Positions 52,655-61,436 of a stretch of DNA of 64,000 nt are shown here, in pieces. The DNA comes from Solirubrobacter sp963837485. Its GTDB lineage: Bacteria; Actinomycetota; Thermoleophilia; Solirubrobacterales; Solirubrobacteraceae. The stretch covers positions 186,001 to 250,000 of the forward strand of contig CAWINP010000014.1 in assembly GCA_963837485.1 (NCBI GenBank), read 5' to 3'. The stretch's first letter is position 1, and every line of letters starts with the position of its first letter. Made by a program: the position numbers and the translations under genes. The notes beneath the pieces were generated by a model that was not told where the DNA came from, made no database searches, and saw only the letters and a list, made by a program, of their open reading frames with translations.

Positions 52655-54574
52655 ATGCACGACTGGCACCGCGTCGCCGAGCTCGACGAGCTCCCGGAGG
52701 GGCGGGTGAAGACCGTCACCGCCGGCCACCGCACCCTCGCGCTCACCCACTTCGACGGCCGCTACGGCGCGCTCGACAACCGCTGCCCGCACCAGGGCGG
52801 GCCGCTGGGCGAGGGCTCGATCGAGAAGGGGATGCTCCGCTGCCCCTGGCACGGCTACGACTACTGCCCGCTCTCGGGCGCCTCGCCGTTCGGCGACGCG
52901 GTGCCGTCGTTCCCGGTCGAGGTGCGCGACGACGGCGTGTGGGTCGGCGTCGAGCCGGAGGCGCCACACGTGCGGACGGTGTCCGACGTGATGGTGGAGA
53001 CGATGGTCGCCTGGGGCGTGCGGCACGTGTTCGGCATGGTCGGGCACTCGAACCTCGGGCTCGCCGACGCGCTGCGCCGCCGGCCGGAGCTGACCTACAT
53101 CGGGATCCGCCACGAGGGCGCGGCCGCGTTCGCGGCCTCCGCCTACGGCAAGCTCACCGGCCGGCCGGCGGCCTGCCTGTCGATCGCGGGCCCGGGCGCG
53201 ACGAACCTGCTCACCGGCCTCTACGACGCGAAGGTCGACCGCTCGCCGGTGGTCGCGCTGACCGGCCAGGTGGCGACGCAGGTGCTCGGGCCGGGCGACT
53301 TCCAGGAGGTCGACCTCGCCGCCGCGTTCGCGCCGGTCTCGGCGTTCTCCCAGACCGTGCTCGAGTCCAGCCGCCACGCCGAGCTGATGAGCCTCGCGTG
53401 CAAGCACGCGCTGCTGCGGCGCGACGTCGCGCACCTGATCTTCCCCGACCAGGTCCAGACCCTCCCCAGTCCGGACGCGCCCGCCGGAGGGCCGGACGGC
53501 CGCCTGACCCAGACGGCCATCTCGCCCCCGGCGGACGCGCTGGAGCGCGCCCTGGCGCTCCTGCGCGGCGCCCGCCGGCCGGTGATCATCGCCGGGCACG
53601 GCGCGCGCTTCCACGCGACGCAGGTGACCGCGTTCGCCGAGCAGCTCGGCGCGCCGGTGATCACCACGTTCAAGGCGAAGGGGCTGATCGGCGACGACCA
53701 TCCGCTGGCCTGCGGCGTGCTCGGCCGCTCGGGGACGCCGGTCGCGAGCTGGGTCATGAACGAGGCGGACGTGCTGCTCGTGCTCGGCGCATCGTTCTCC
53801 ACACACACCGGGATCTACGCGGGCAAGCCGATCGTGCAGGTCGACTTCGACCCGCTGCAGCTCGGCAAGTTCCATCCCGTCGAGGTGCCGGTGTGGGGCG
53901 AGATCGGCGTGACGCTGGCGGCGCTGACTCGCGCTCTGGGCGCGGTTGCCGCCGTCGACCAGCGCGGCGAGGTCGCCGAGCGCTGGGCGCTGTGGCGGGC
54001 CGAGAAGGCCGGCCGCGCGATGGACGACCGCGGCCGCGGCGTGTCCAGCGCGGCCGTGTTCGCCGCGATGAACCGCCGAGTGCCCGACGACGCGGTGCTC
54101 GCGGTCGACGTCGGCAACAACACGTACTCGTTCGGGCGCTACTTCGAGTCGCACGCCGGCCAGTCGGTGCTGATGTCCGGCTACCTGGGCTCGATCGGCT
54201 TCGGCTATCCCGCGGCGATCGGCGCCTGGGCCGCCACCGAGGGCCGCCGCCCGATCGTGTGCGTGACCGGCGACGGCGGCTTCGCGCAGTACATGGCGGA
54301 GCTGCTGACCGCGGTCAAGCACGGGATGAAGATCACCCACGTGCTGCTCAACAACGGCCAGCTCGGCAAGATCAGCAAGGAGCAGCGGGCCGGCTCGTGG
54401 GAGGTGTGGGAGACGTCGCTGCACAACCCGTCGTTCGCGGCCTACGCGGAGATCTCGGGCGCGCTCGGCATCCGCGTGGAGTCCGCCGCGCAGCTCGACG
54501 AGGCGCTGGAGCGCGCGCTGGCCTACGACGGCCCCGCGCTCGTGGAGGTCGTGACCGACGCCGAGCTGACCTGA
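52655..54574 (+). CDS. Rieske [2Fe-2S] domain fused to a pyruvate oxidase-like ThDP enzyme
   Basis: 639 residues. Residues 1-105 are a Rieske domain with the full ligand set: Cys44-Pro-His46 (RCPHQGG) and Cys63-x2-His66 (RCPWHGYDY), 16 residues apart as usual. From 110 on it is a complete three-domain ThDP enzyme of the PoxB/acetolactate synthase group: GVRHVFGMVGHSNLG, the catalytic Glu in IRHEGAAAFAASAYGKLTGR, and the ThDP motif VTGDGGFAQYM through LLNNGQLG. Electrons from decarboxylation could pass straight to the iron-sulfur centre. The substrate, likely a 2-oxo acid, is inference. Confidence 0.87.
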   Translation: MHDWHRVAELDELPEGRVKTVTAGHRTLALTHFDGRYGALDNRCPHQGGPLGEGSIEKGMLRCPWHGYDYCPLSGASPFGDAVPSFPVEVRDDGVWVGVEPEAPHVRTVSDVMVETMVAWGVRHVFGMVGHSNLGLADALRRRPELTYIGIRHEGAAAFAASAYGKLTGRPAACLSIAGPGATNLLTGLYDAKVDRSPVVALTGQVATQVLGPGDFQEVDLAAAFAPVSAFSQTVLESSRHAELMSLACKHALLRRDVAHLIFPDQVQTLPSPDAPAGGPDGRLTQTAISPPADALERALALLRGARRPVIIAGHGARFHATQVTAFAEQLGAPVITTFKAKGLIGDDHPLACGVLGRSGTPVASWVMNEADVLLVLGASFSTHTGIYAGKPIVQVDFDPLQLGKFHPVEVPVWGEIGVTLAALTRALGAVAAVDQRGEVAERWALWRAEKAGRAMDDRGRGVSSAAVFAAMNRRVPDDAVLAVDVGNNTYSFGRYFESHAGQSVLMSGYLGSIGFGYPAAIGAWAATEGRRPIVCVTGDGGFAQYMAELLTAVKHGMKITHVLLNNGQLGKISKEQRAGSWEVWETSLHNPSFAAYAEISGALGIRVESAAQLDEALERALAYDGPALVEVVTDAELT

Positions 54575-54592
54575 CGGAGGTCTGACCCTGTT

Positions 54593-54598
54593 TATGTT
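54593..54598 (+). promoter_or_regulatory. -10 box of pabBC, leaderless
   Basis: TATGTT ends 6 nt before GTG 54605; a GGTCTGACCC word lies just upstream (54580-54589). Confidence 0.45.
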
Positions 54599-54604
54599 TG
54601 GTGG

Positions 54605-56455
54605 GTGTTCTCGCCCGCCCGCGCCGTCCGCGTTGCGCTCGACTGCTCGCTGCCGCCGGAGCGGGTGCTGCTCGCGCTGCGGGGCGAGCCGTGGCCGTTC
54701 GCGCTGACCGGGCGCTGGGCCGGCGGCGGGGCGATCGTGGGCGCGTCGCCGCTGGAGGTCGTCGAGGACGGCGATCCGTTCGACGCGCTCGACCGCGTGC
54801 CGCCGGCGCGCGGCGAGGCGGCCGTGGGCGGCGGGTGGTTCGGGTGGCTCGGATACGGGCTCGGCGCGCGCGTCGAGCGGCTGCCGCCGCGGCCGCCGCG
54901 GCCGGTCTCGCTCCCCGACGCCCACCTGGCCTACTACGACCACGTGCTGCGCCTCGATCCCGGCGGCCGGTGGTGGTTCGAGGCGCTCTCCAGCGAGGGT
55001 CTGGACCGGCTGGATCGCGTGCGCGAACTGCTGTCGGAGGCGCCCGAGGCCGGCGATCCGGGCGTCGGAGCGTTCTCGCTGCGCGAGCCGGGCGCCGCCG
55101 GCCACGTGTGGGCGGTGCGCGAGTGCGTCGAGCGGATCGCCGCCGGCGAGATCTTCCAGGCGAACCTGTGCCTGCGCCTGGAGACGGCGTGGGAGGGCGA
55201 CGTCGCGGAGCTCTACGCGCGGGCGGCGGCGGAGCTGCGCCCCGCGTTCGGCGCCTGCTTCGTGACGCCGTGGGGCGGGATCGCGAGCCTGTCGCCGGAG
55301 CTGTTCCTGCGCCGGCGCGGGCGCGAGGTCGTGACGGGGCCGATCAAGGGAACCGCGGAGGATGCCGCCGCGCTGCGCAGCTCAGCGAAGGACCACGCCG
55401 AGAACGTGATGATCGTGGACCTGATGCGCAACGACCTCGGGCGCGTGTGCGAGTACGGCACGATCGCCGCGTCCACGCCGGCGGTCCAGCCGCACGCCGG
55501 CGTCTGGCATCTGGTGTCCGAGGTGCGCGGGCGGCTGCGCGAGGACGCCGGCGACGGGGCGCTGCTGCGGGCGACGTTCCCGCCGGGGTCGGTCACCGGT
55601 GCCCCGAAGGTCCAGGCGATGCACGTCATCAGCGAGCTGGAGGCCACGGGGAGGGAGGCGTACACGGGCGCGATCGGGTTCGCCAGCCCGCTGGCGGGCC
55701 TGGAGCTCAACGTGGCGATCCGGACGTTCGAGGCCCGCGACGGGCGGCTCTGGCTCGGCGCGGGAGGCGGGATCGTGGCCGACTCTGACCCTCAAGCTGA
55801 GCTTGAGGAATGCCTTGTGAAGGCCCGTCCGCTGGTCGCCGCGGCCGGCGGCGAGATCCGTGTGGCGGCCGGGGGCGGCGTGGCGCCCGATGGCGGGGTG
55901 CCGCGGGAGCGAATGGTCGCGCCGGCGCTCTCGCGCGACCGGCGGCGCCCCAACCCGGCCCGAGGCGTGTTCGAGACGCTGCTGGTCCGCGATGGCACGC
56001 CGGTCAATCTCGCCGCGCACCTGGCCCGTCTCGGCGCGAGTCCCGAAATCCCGCCGCTCGACGGCGACGGCGCGCTCCGCCTGACCGCTGCGACCGCCGA
56101 GTTCCGCCGGCTCGAGCCCCGCGACCTTCCGATCCGCCTCACGCCGTATCTCCTGCCCGGCGGGCTCGGCGCGCGCAAGTGGCGCGACCGCGCCCTGCTC
56201 GACGCGCTCTCACACGACGGCACCACGCCGCTGCTCGTGGACGCCGACGGCGCCGTCCTGGAGGCCGCCTGGGCAGCCGTCCTCATCCGGCGCGGCGCCG
56301 AGCTCTACACGCCGCGCGAGGACGATCGCATCCTGCCGAGCACGTCGAGGCCGCCGGCCACGCAGACGAGGCTCACGCTCGCCGACCTCGAGCGCGCCGA
56401 CGAGATCCTGCTCAGCTCGTCGCTTGCGGGGCTCGTCCCGGCCGTGCTGCGCTGA
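54605..56455 (+). CDS. pabB: Aminodeoxychorismate synthase component I fused to aminodeoxychorismate lyase
   Basis: 616 residues. The chorismate-binding part (to about 425) has ERIAAGEIFQANLCLRLE, GPIKGTAEDAAALRSSAKDH, VDLMRNDLGRVCEYGT and PGSVTGAPKVQAMHVISELE. The C-terminal 190 residues are a PLP lyase of the PabC type (NPARGVFETLLVRDGTPVNL, LGARKWRDRALLDAL, VLEAAWAAVLIRRG). Together they make p-aminobenzoate for folate, with a glutaminase subunit (PabA) encoded elsewhere. GTG 54605. The last 44 bp overlap the converging TetR gene. Confidence 0.88.
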   Translation: MFSPARAVRVALDCSLPPERVLLALRGEPWPFALTGRWAGGGAIVGASPLEVVEDGDPFDALDRVPPARGEAAVGGGWFGWLGYGLGARVERLPPRPPRPVSLPDAHLAYYDHVLRLDPGGRWWFEALSSEGLDRLDRVRELLSEAPEAGDPGVGAFSLREPGAAGHVWAVRECVERIAAGEIFQANLCLRLETAWEGDVAELYARAAAELRPAFGACFVTPWGGIASLSPELFLRRRGREVVTGPIKGTAEDAAALRSSAKDHAENVMIVDLMRNDLGRVCEYGTIAASTPAVQPHAGVWHLVSEVRGRLREDAGDGALLRATFPPGSVTGAPKVQAMHVISELEATGREAYTGAIGFASPLAGLELNVAIRTFEARDGRLWLGAGGGIVADSDPQAELEECLVKARPLVAAAGGEIRVAAGGGVAPDGGVPRERMVAPALSRDRRRPNPARGVFETLLVRDGTPVNLAAHLARLGASPEIPPLDGDGALRLTAATAEFRRLEPRDLPIRLTPYLLPGGLGARKWRDRALLDALSHDGTTPLLVDADGAVLEAAWAAVLIRRGAELYTPREDDRILPSTSRPPATQTRLTLADLERADEILLSSSLAGLVPAVLR

Positions 56456-57014
56456 GCAGCAGCCGGCCGATCTCCGCCGCGCGGGACGCCGCCTCGGCGT
56501 CGCCGGCCGACGTGGAGACCAGCGAGCCGGTCATCAGCACGTACCACTGGCGCGAGAAGCCGTCCGCGTCCGCGACGCCCGCATCCGAGGCCAGCTCGAA
56601 CAGCCACGCCTTCACGTTCTCGATGTGCTGGACCGCGGCGCGCCGCACCGGATGGTCGGGGTCGTCGATCGTGAACAGGATCTTGGTGAACGCGCAGCCC
56701 TCGAAGTCGCTGCGGGCGTACCACTCGCCGAGCACGTCGAAGATGGCCATCAGCCGCTCGGCGGAGTCCTCCGTACGCGCGTTGACCTCGGTGATCAGCC
56801 AGCCGCCCCAGCGCTCCTCGCGCCGGCGCAGGAACTCGAGGATCAGCTCGTCCTTGGACCCGAAGTTCCGATACAGGGACATCTTGGCGACGCCGGAGCC
56901 GGCCACGATCGCGTCGACGCCGACGGCGTGCGTGCCGTGACGGCTGAACAGGTCATACGCGGTGTCGAGGATCCGCTCCCGCGCGCTCGGCCCCCCGGCG
57001 GCGGACGTTTCCAT
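56412..57014 (-). CDS. TetR family regulator
   Basis: 200 residues. HTH: RERILDTAYDLFSRHGTHAV, GVDAIVAGSGVAKMSLYRNF and GSKDELILEFLRRREER. The C-terminal ligand domain resembles the group with FEGCAFTKILFTIDDPDHPV. A sigma-70-like promoter with an adjoining palindrome lies directly upstream, so autoregulation is likely. Other targets may include the upstream NDH-2 gene on the same strand. Confidence 0.88.
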   Translation of the reverse strand: METSAAGGPSARERILDTAYDLFSRHGTHAVGVDAIVAGSGVAKMSLYRNFGSKDELILEFLRRREERWGGWLITEVNARTEDSAERLMAIFDVLGEWYARSDFEGCAFTKILFTIDDPDHPVRRAAVQHIENVKAWLFELASDAGVADADGFSRQWYVLMTGSLVSTSAGDAEAASRAAEIGRLLLSAARPGRAPQATS

Positions 57015-57025
57015 GAGCGCGGCGG

Positions 57026-57067
57026 ACTATAACGCCGTCCGGCACGCGCGCAACTGGTTTCGAACCA
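57026..57067 (-). promoter_or_regulatory. Promoter and operator of the TetR gene
   Basis: On the minus strand TTGCGC (57053-57048), 16-bp spacer, TATAGT (57031-57026). Immediately upstream of the -35 box is the palindrome TGGTT-TCG-AACCA (57055-57067), well placed for repression by the gene's own product. Confidence 0.55.
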
Positions 57068-57082
57068 TTTTGAGGTCCATCT

Positions 57083-58357
57083 TCACGGCATGTGCTCGTC
57101 ACCAGTGATCAGTCGCGCACCGCGGCCGTGCGTGACGAAGCTGATGAACCAGCGCAGGAGGACGAGCAGGCGGTTCTGGAACCCGATCAGGTACCAGAGG
57201 TGGATCAGCAGCCACATGGCCCAGGCAAAGAAGCCGCTCAGCCGCAGACCGGGAGGCAGATCGGCCACCGCCCGCGCCCGGCCGATGGTCGCCAGGTTGC
57301 CCTTGTCGTGGTAGGCGAAGTCGCCGGCGCGCTCGCCGCGCAGCCGCGCGCGCACGAGCCTGGCCGCGTAGCGGCCCATCTGCATCGCCACCGGCGCGAC
57401 GCCGGGAAACGGCGGCTCGCTGCGGACCTTGACCATGTCCCCGATCGCGAGCACCTCGGGATGCCCCTCGAGGGTCAGGTCCGGCTCGACGATGATGCGG
57501 CCGACCGCGTCGGTCTTGGCTCCCGCCGCCTCGGCGAGGCGGCCCGCGATCGAGGCCGCCAGCACGCCCGCCGCCCAGATGATCGTCCTGGCCGGGATCC
57601 GCTCCTCGTGCTCGCCCGACTGCACGACGACGCCTTCGTTGTCGATGTCGGTCACGAGGTGGTTGACGAGCGGCGTGACGCCGAGCGACTCGAGCGCGCG
57701 GAACGCCTTCCGGGACAGCGTCGGCGGGAACGCGGCGAGCACGCGCTCGCCGGCCTCGATCAGCAGGACCCGCACGTCCTTGGTGTTGGCGACGCGGAAG
57801 TCGCGCCGCGTGTCGCGCGCGATCTCGGCGATCTGGCCCGCCATCTCGACACCCGTCGGCCCCGCGCCGACGACCGCGAACGTGAGGTAGGCGGCGCGCG
57901 TGTCCGGGTCCTCCTCGACCTCGGCCGCCTCCAGCGAGCGCAGGATGCGCCCGCGGATGTGGATCGCGCCCTCCAGCGACTTCAGCTCGGACGCGACGGC
58001 CTGCCATTCCGGGTGGCCGAAGTAGTTGTACTTGGAGCCGCCGGCCACGATCAGCGTGTCGTACGGGACCCGCTCCTCGCCGACCGGCGTGCGAACCGGC
58101 AGTTCCCGAGCGTCCAGGTCGAACCCGATGACCTCGCCCAGCACGACGCGGACGTTCTCGTGCCCGCGGAAGATGGCACGAAGGGGGTAACAGATCTCCC
58201 CCGGATTCAGCGCGCCCGTGGCAACCTGGTAGGCAAGAGGCTGGAACAGATGGAAGTTGCGCCGGTCGACAAGCGTGACGTGCACATCGGCGCTGCGCAG
58301 GTGCAGCGCCGCCTGCAGTCCGCCGAAGCCGCCGCCCACGATGACGACTCGATGCAT
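57083..58357 (-). CDS. ndh: Type II NADH dehydrogenase (NDH-2)
   Basis: 424 residues. The FAD motif is VVIVGGGFGGLQAALHL with an acidic Asp at LVDRRNFHLFQPLAYQVATG; the NADH motif is FAVVGAGPTGVEMAGQIAEI; the second FAD contact is HPEVLAIGDMVKV. A C-terminal amphipathic, membrane-contacting tail (FFAWAMWLLIHLWYLIGFQN) is typical. It passes electrons from NADH to quinone without pumping protons. Divergent from a DoxX gene by 37 bp. Confidence 0.9.
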   Translation of the reverse strand: MHRVVIVGGGFGGLQAALHLRSADVHVTLVDRRNFHLFQPLAYQVATGALNPGEICYPLRAIFRGHENVRVVLGEVIGFDLDARELPVRTPVGEERVPYDTLIVAGGSKYNYFGHPEWQAVASELKSLEGAIHIRGRILRSLEAAEVEEDPDTRAAYLTFAVVGAGPTGVEMAGQIAEIARDTRRDFRVANTKDVRVLLIEAGERVLAAFPPTLSRKAFRALESLGVTPLVNHLVTDIDNEGVVVQSGEHEERIPARTIIWAAGVLAASIAGRLAEAAGAKTDAVGRIIVEPDLTLEGHPEVLAIGDMVKVRSEPPFPGVAPVAMQMGRYAARLVRARLRGERAGDFAYHDKGNLATIGRARAVADLPPGLRLSGFFAWAMWLLIHLWYLIGFQNRLLVLLRWFISFVTHGRGARLITGDEHMP

Positions 58358-58382
58358 TGCCTAGGACTCTAGGGAGCGGGGG

Positions 58383-58388
58383 TAGAAC
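58383..58388 (+). promoter_or_regulatory. -10 box of the DoxX gene, leaderless
   Basis: TAGAAC ends 6 nt before ATG 58395. Confidence 0.45.
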
Positions 58389-58394
58389 AACGTC

Positions 58395-58916
58395 ATGCGA
58401 GTAGGACATGCGGCATTGCGAGCCACCATCGGTGCGCTCTTCGTCGGACACGGACTGCAGAAGCTGGCGGGCTGGTTCGGCGGCCCGGGGATCGCCGGGC
58501 TGGCCGGCGGCTTCGAGAAGCTGGGCCTGCGCCCGGGCAAGGCGCACGCCGTCGCCGCCGGGGTCGCCGAGACCGCCGGCGGCGCGCTGCTGATCAGCGG
58601 CGCCGCGAACCCGGTCGCCGGCGCGATGCTCACCGGCAGCATGACGACGGCGATCGAGAAGGTGCACCTGAGCAAGGGCGTCTGGAACCAGAACGGCGGC
58701 TTCGAGTACAACCTCGTGCTGGTCGCCGCGATGTTCGCGATCACCGCCGAGGAGGACGGCCTCGGCTGGGCGCTCGCCCAGCTCACCGCCGGCGTGGCGG
58801 GCGGCCTGGCGGCTTCGCGCCTGCCGATGCCGGCGCCCGCGCTCGAGGACGAGCCCTCCACAGGCCGCTTCCAGCGCGAGGAGGAGGCCGTGCCTAGCGG
58901 ATCGAGCGCCGGCTGA
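58395..58916 (+). CDS. DoxX family membrane protein
   Basis: 173 residues, four helices. RATIGALFVGHGLQKLAGWF and GGGFEYN-like NQNGGFEYNLVLVAAMFAIT are DoxX signatures. DoxX proteins take part in quinone- or thiol-linked redox processes; the divergent NDH-2 gene fits a respiratory setting. The tail of about 30 residues is Pro/Glu-rich. The 3' end overlaps the converging binding-protein gene by 23 bp. Confidence 0.85.
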   Translation: MRVGHAALRATIGALFVGHGLQKLAGWFGGPGIAGLAGGFEKLGLRPGKAHAVAAGVAETAGGALLISGAANPVAGAMLTGSMTTAIEKVHLSKGVWNQNGGFEYNLVLVAAMFAITAEEDGLGWALAQLTAGVAGGLAASRLPMPAPALEDEPSTGRFQREEEAVPSGSSAG

Positions 58917-59886
58917 GCTCGATCGCCTTGCCCGCGTCGGCGCGGGTGACGAAGTGCGGGCCGGTGGCGATCACGTCGCCCTCGGCCGGAAACAGGCCGT
59001 AGCGCGCCCGCTGGGCGAGCATCTCGATCGGCAGGTAGCCCTGCAGGTAGGCCTGCTGGTCGACGGCGAACGCGATCTTCCCGGCCTGCACCGCCTTCAG
59101 CACGTCCGGCCCGAGATCGAACGTGCCGATCCGGACGTCCGTGCCGGCGAGGCCCTGCACCGCGGCCAGCCCGCTCACCGAGTTCGTGCACAGCACGCCC
59201 TCGACGCCGCGCTTGGCGACCGCGTCGGCGATCTTGCGCGGCGTCTCGGGCGCGTCGTCGACGACGCCGAGCACTCGGGCGTCGCCGCCCGCCTCGCGCA
59301 TCGCCCGCGCCAGGCCGGCGCAGCGCGCGTCCAGGCCGGTGTTTCCGACCTGCTGGTTGACGCACAGCGCGTGCTTGACGCCCGCCGCCGCCAGGCGCCG
59401 GCCCGCCTCCAGCCCGGCGCGATCCTCGAGCTGGCCCACGTGCGCGAGCACGCCCAGCCGCTTGAACAGCTGCGAGCCGGAGTTGATCGAGACGACCGGG
59501 ATGCCGGCCTGGACGGCGCGGCGGATCGCCGGCGCAACGGCCGGCTCGGGGATCGAGACGACCAGCCCGTCCGGACGCGTCGCGACCGCAGCGTCGATCA
59601 GCTCGCTCATGCGCTGCGCGCTGTACACGTCCGGCGCGCGGTAGTCGACCAGCACGTCGAGCGTGCGCGAGGCCGCGTCGACGCCGTTGCGGATGATCGC
59701 CCAGAACTTGCTCGACGCCGGGCCGTGGGTCACGACCGCGATGCGCACCGCGCCGTCCGGCCGCGGCGCCTGCGTCTCGTTCGCCGGCGACGGGGTCCCT
59801 GCCGCCACGGTCACGCCGCCCTCGCGCACGACCGTGGTGCCACCGCAGCCGGTGGCGAGCAGGGCGATCAGGAGCAGGCGCTTCAC
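58894..59886 (-). CDS. Sugar-binding periplasmic-type lipoprotein
   Basis: 330 residues. A short signal with lipobox LLATGC, then a Peripla_BP_4 (ribose/galactose-type) fold: VRIAVVTHGPASSKFWAIIR, RPDGLVVSIPEPAVAPAIRR, AGIPVVSINSGS and GVLCTNSVSGLAAVQG, ending AYLQGYLPIEMLAQRARYG. GTG 59886 overlaps the stop of the sensor kinase gene (GTGA), and there are no transporter genes. It may therefore serve as a ligand sensor for the kinase rather than for uptake; that is inference. Confidence 0.85.
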   Translation of the reverse strand: MKRLLLIALLATGCGGTTVVREGGVTVAAGTPSPANETQAPRPDGAVRIAVVTHGPASSKFWAIIRNGVDAASRTLDVLVDYRAPDVYSAQRMSELIDAAVATRPDGLVVSIPEPAVAPAIRRAVQAGIPVVSINSGSQLFKRLGVLAHVGQLEDRAGLEAGRRLAAAGVKHALCVNQQVGNTGLDARCAGLARAMREAGGDARVLGVVDDAPETPRKIADAVAKRGVEGVLCTNSVSGLAAVQGLAGTDVRIGTFDLGPDVLKAVQAGKIAFAVDQQAYLQGYLPIEMLAQRARYGLFPAEGDVIATGPHFVTRADAGKAIELSRRSIR

Positions 59887-61436
59887 GGGCACGGGATCCT
59901 GGCCCGCAGGCGCGTTCCCGCGCCTGGCGGGCTGTCGATGCTGAGCGTGCCGCCGACCGCGGCGAGGCGGTCCTGCAGGCCGCGCAGCCCGCTTCCCGCC
60001 TCGAGATCGACGCCGCCGACCCCGTCGTCGGCGACGAGCACGACGATGTCGTCGCCCTCGCGCGCAAGCTCGACGCGCGCGCTGGTCGCGTGCGCGTAGC
60101 GGGACACGTTCGTGAGCGCCTCGGCGACGAGGAAGTACGCGGCGGCCTCGACGGCCGGCTCCAGCCGCCGGTCGACGCGCACGTCGGTCTCGATCGGGAT
60201 CGTGCCGCGGTCCGCGAGCGCGCCGATCGCGGGCGCCAGGCCGCGGTCGGTGAGGATCGCGGGGTGGATGCCGCGGGCGAGCTCGCGCAGGTCCGCGAGC
60301 GCGGCGGCGAGCCGCTCCGACAGCACGTCGACGTCCTCCTGCGCGGCGGTGCCCTTGACCTTCGTGCGCAGCATCCGCAGCTCGAGCGCGAGGCTGACGA
60401 GCTGCTGCTGCGCGCCATCGTGGAGGTCGCGCTCGATCCGGCGCCGGGCGGCGTCGCCGGCCTCGATGATGCGCCGGCGGCTCCCGCGCAGCTCCTCGAC
60501 GCGCGCCGCCAGGTCTGCCTTCAAGCGCTCGTTGTCGATCGCCAGCGAGGAGGCTGCGGCGGCCGCCTCGACGAGCTCGGGCGTGGCGTCGAGCGCGGCG
60601 TCGTGGACGATCGCAGCGACGCGGCGGCCGTCGCGCTCGATCGCCGTCCACGTGCGGCCCGAGCCCGGCGCGGGCAGCTCGACCGGGTGGCCGGACTCGT
60701 CGACGAAGCGCTCGCGATCGGGCAGCCAGTAGGCGACGGCGACGCTGCGATCGCCGAGGCTCTCGGCCAGCAGTTCGCGCACCGGGCCGCCGGGCAGCGC
60801 GCGCGAGGCCAGGAACGCGCGCGTGATCGTCGCGAGCACGCGGTGCAGCGACTCGAACGTGGCGATCACCAGCACGCTCGCCGGAATCGTCAGCGCCAGC
60901 AGGATCGCGCCGAGGCCGGGGCCGAGCGGGAAGGGCCCGACGTAGTCGACGTCGCCGACGCCGGCCACGCCCTCGACGCCGTGCGCGATCGCCTCGGCGA
61001 GCAGCACCACGGGCACGAGCGCGACGGCGACCAGCCCGGCGGTCAGGAGCGGGCGCAGGCCCAGGTGGGCGGCGTAGCGCCACTGCTGGCGATCCGAGAG
61101 CAGGTCGAGCGCCTGGCGCAGCCAGCCGTGCGATCTTAACCGACGGCCGAGGACGGGCGGGATGCGGGCGTCGAGCCAGCGGTTGGCGGCGCGCCGGTCG
61201 GCGCGCACGAGCGCGCGGCAGCACGCCGAGGCGGCGAGCAGCAGCGGCAGGCCGATTCCGACGGCGCTCAGCGCGGCGCCGAGCAGCAGCGCGAGCACCG
61301 CGGGAATCGCCAGGACGGCGATCGGCAGCCCGAGCATCAGATACGCGGCGGCGTGGCCGGCGCGGTCGAACCGCCGCCGCAGGTCGAGCGAGCCCACGAA
61401 CCCGGGCTCGCGCGTGTGTGCCGCGACGGCGGTCAT
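59883..61436 (-). CDS. Sensor histidine kinase with PF13796-like sensor
   Basis: 517 residues. Four or more N-terminal helices (GLPIAVLAIPAVLALLLGAA and following), then a linker with a GAF-like stretch (RTWTAIERDGRRVAAIVHDA). The HisKA_3 box is RRRIERDLHDGAQQQLVSLA and the HATPase part has EALTNVSRYAHA, VADDGVGG and GLRGLQDRLAAVGG. It resembles the kinase at 920-2371 in the core. It is coupled by 4-bp overlaps to the DUF4097 gene before it and the sugar-binding gene after it. No response regulator is adjacent. Confidence 0.88.
   Translation of the reverse strand: MTAVAAHTREPGFVGSLDLRRRFDRAGHAAAYLMLGLPIAVLAIPAVLALLLGAALSAVGIGLPLLLAASACCRALVRADRRAANRWLDARIPPVLGRRLRSHGWLRQALDLLSDRQQWRYAAHLGLRPLLTAGLVAVALVPVVLLAEAIAHGVEGVAGVGDVDYVGPFPLGPGLGAILLALTIPASVLVIATFESLHRVLATITRAFLASRALPGGPVRELLAESLGDRSVAVAYWLPDRERFVDESGHPVELPAPGSGRTWTAIERDGRRVAAIVHDAALDATPELVEAAAAASSLAIDNERLKADLAARVEELRGSRRRIIEAGDAARRRIERDLHDGAQQQLVSLALELRMLRTKVKGTAAQEDVDVLSERLAAALADLRELARGIHPAILTDRGLAPAIGALADRGTIPIETDVRVDRRLEPAVEAAAYFLVAEALTNVSRYAHATSARVELAREGDDIVVLVADDGVGGVDLEAGSGLRGLQDRLAAVGGTLSIDSPPGAGTRLRARIPCP

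Noticed and set aside
52031..55105. 1024-codon minus-strand frame
   Set aside because: Only its last 184 codons (from 52585) look like protein; the rest is antisense to the Rieske-ThDP gene.
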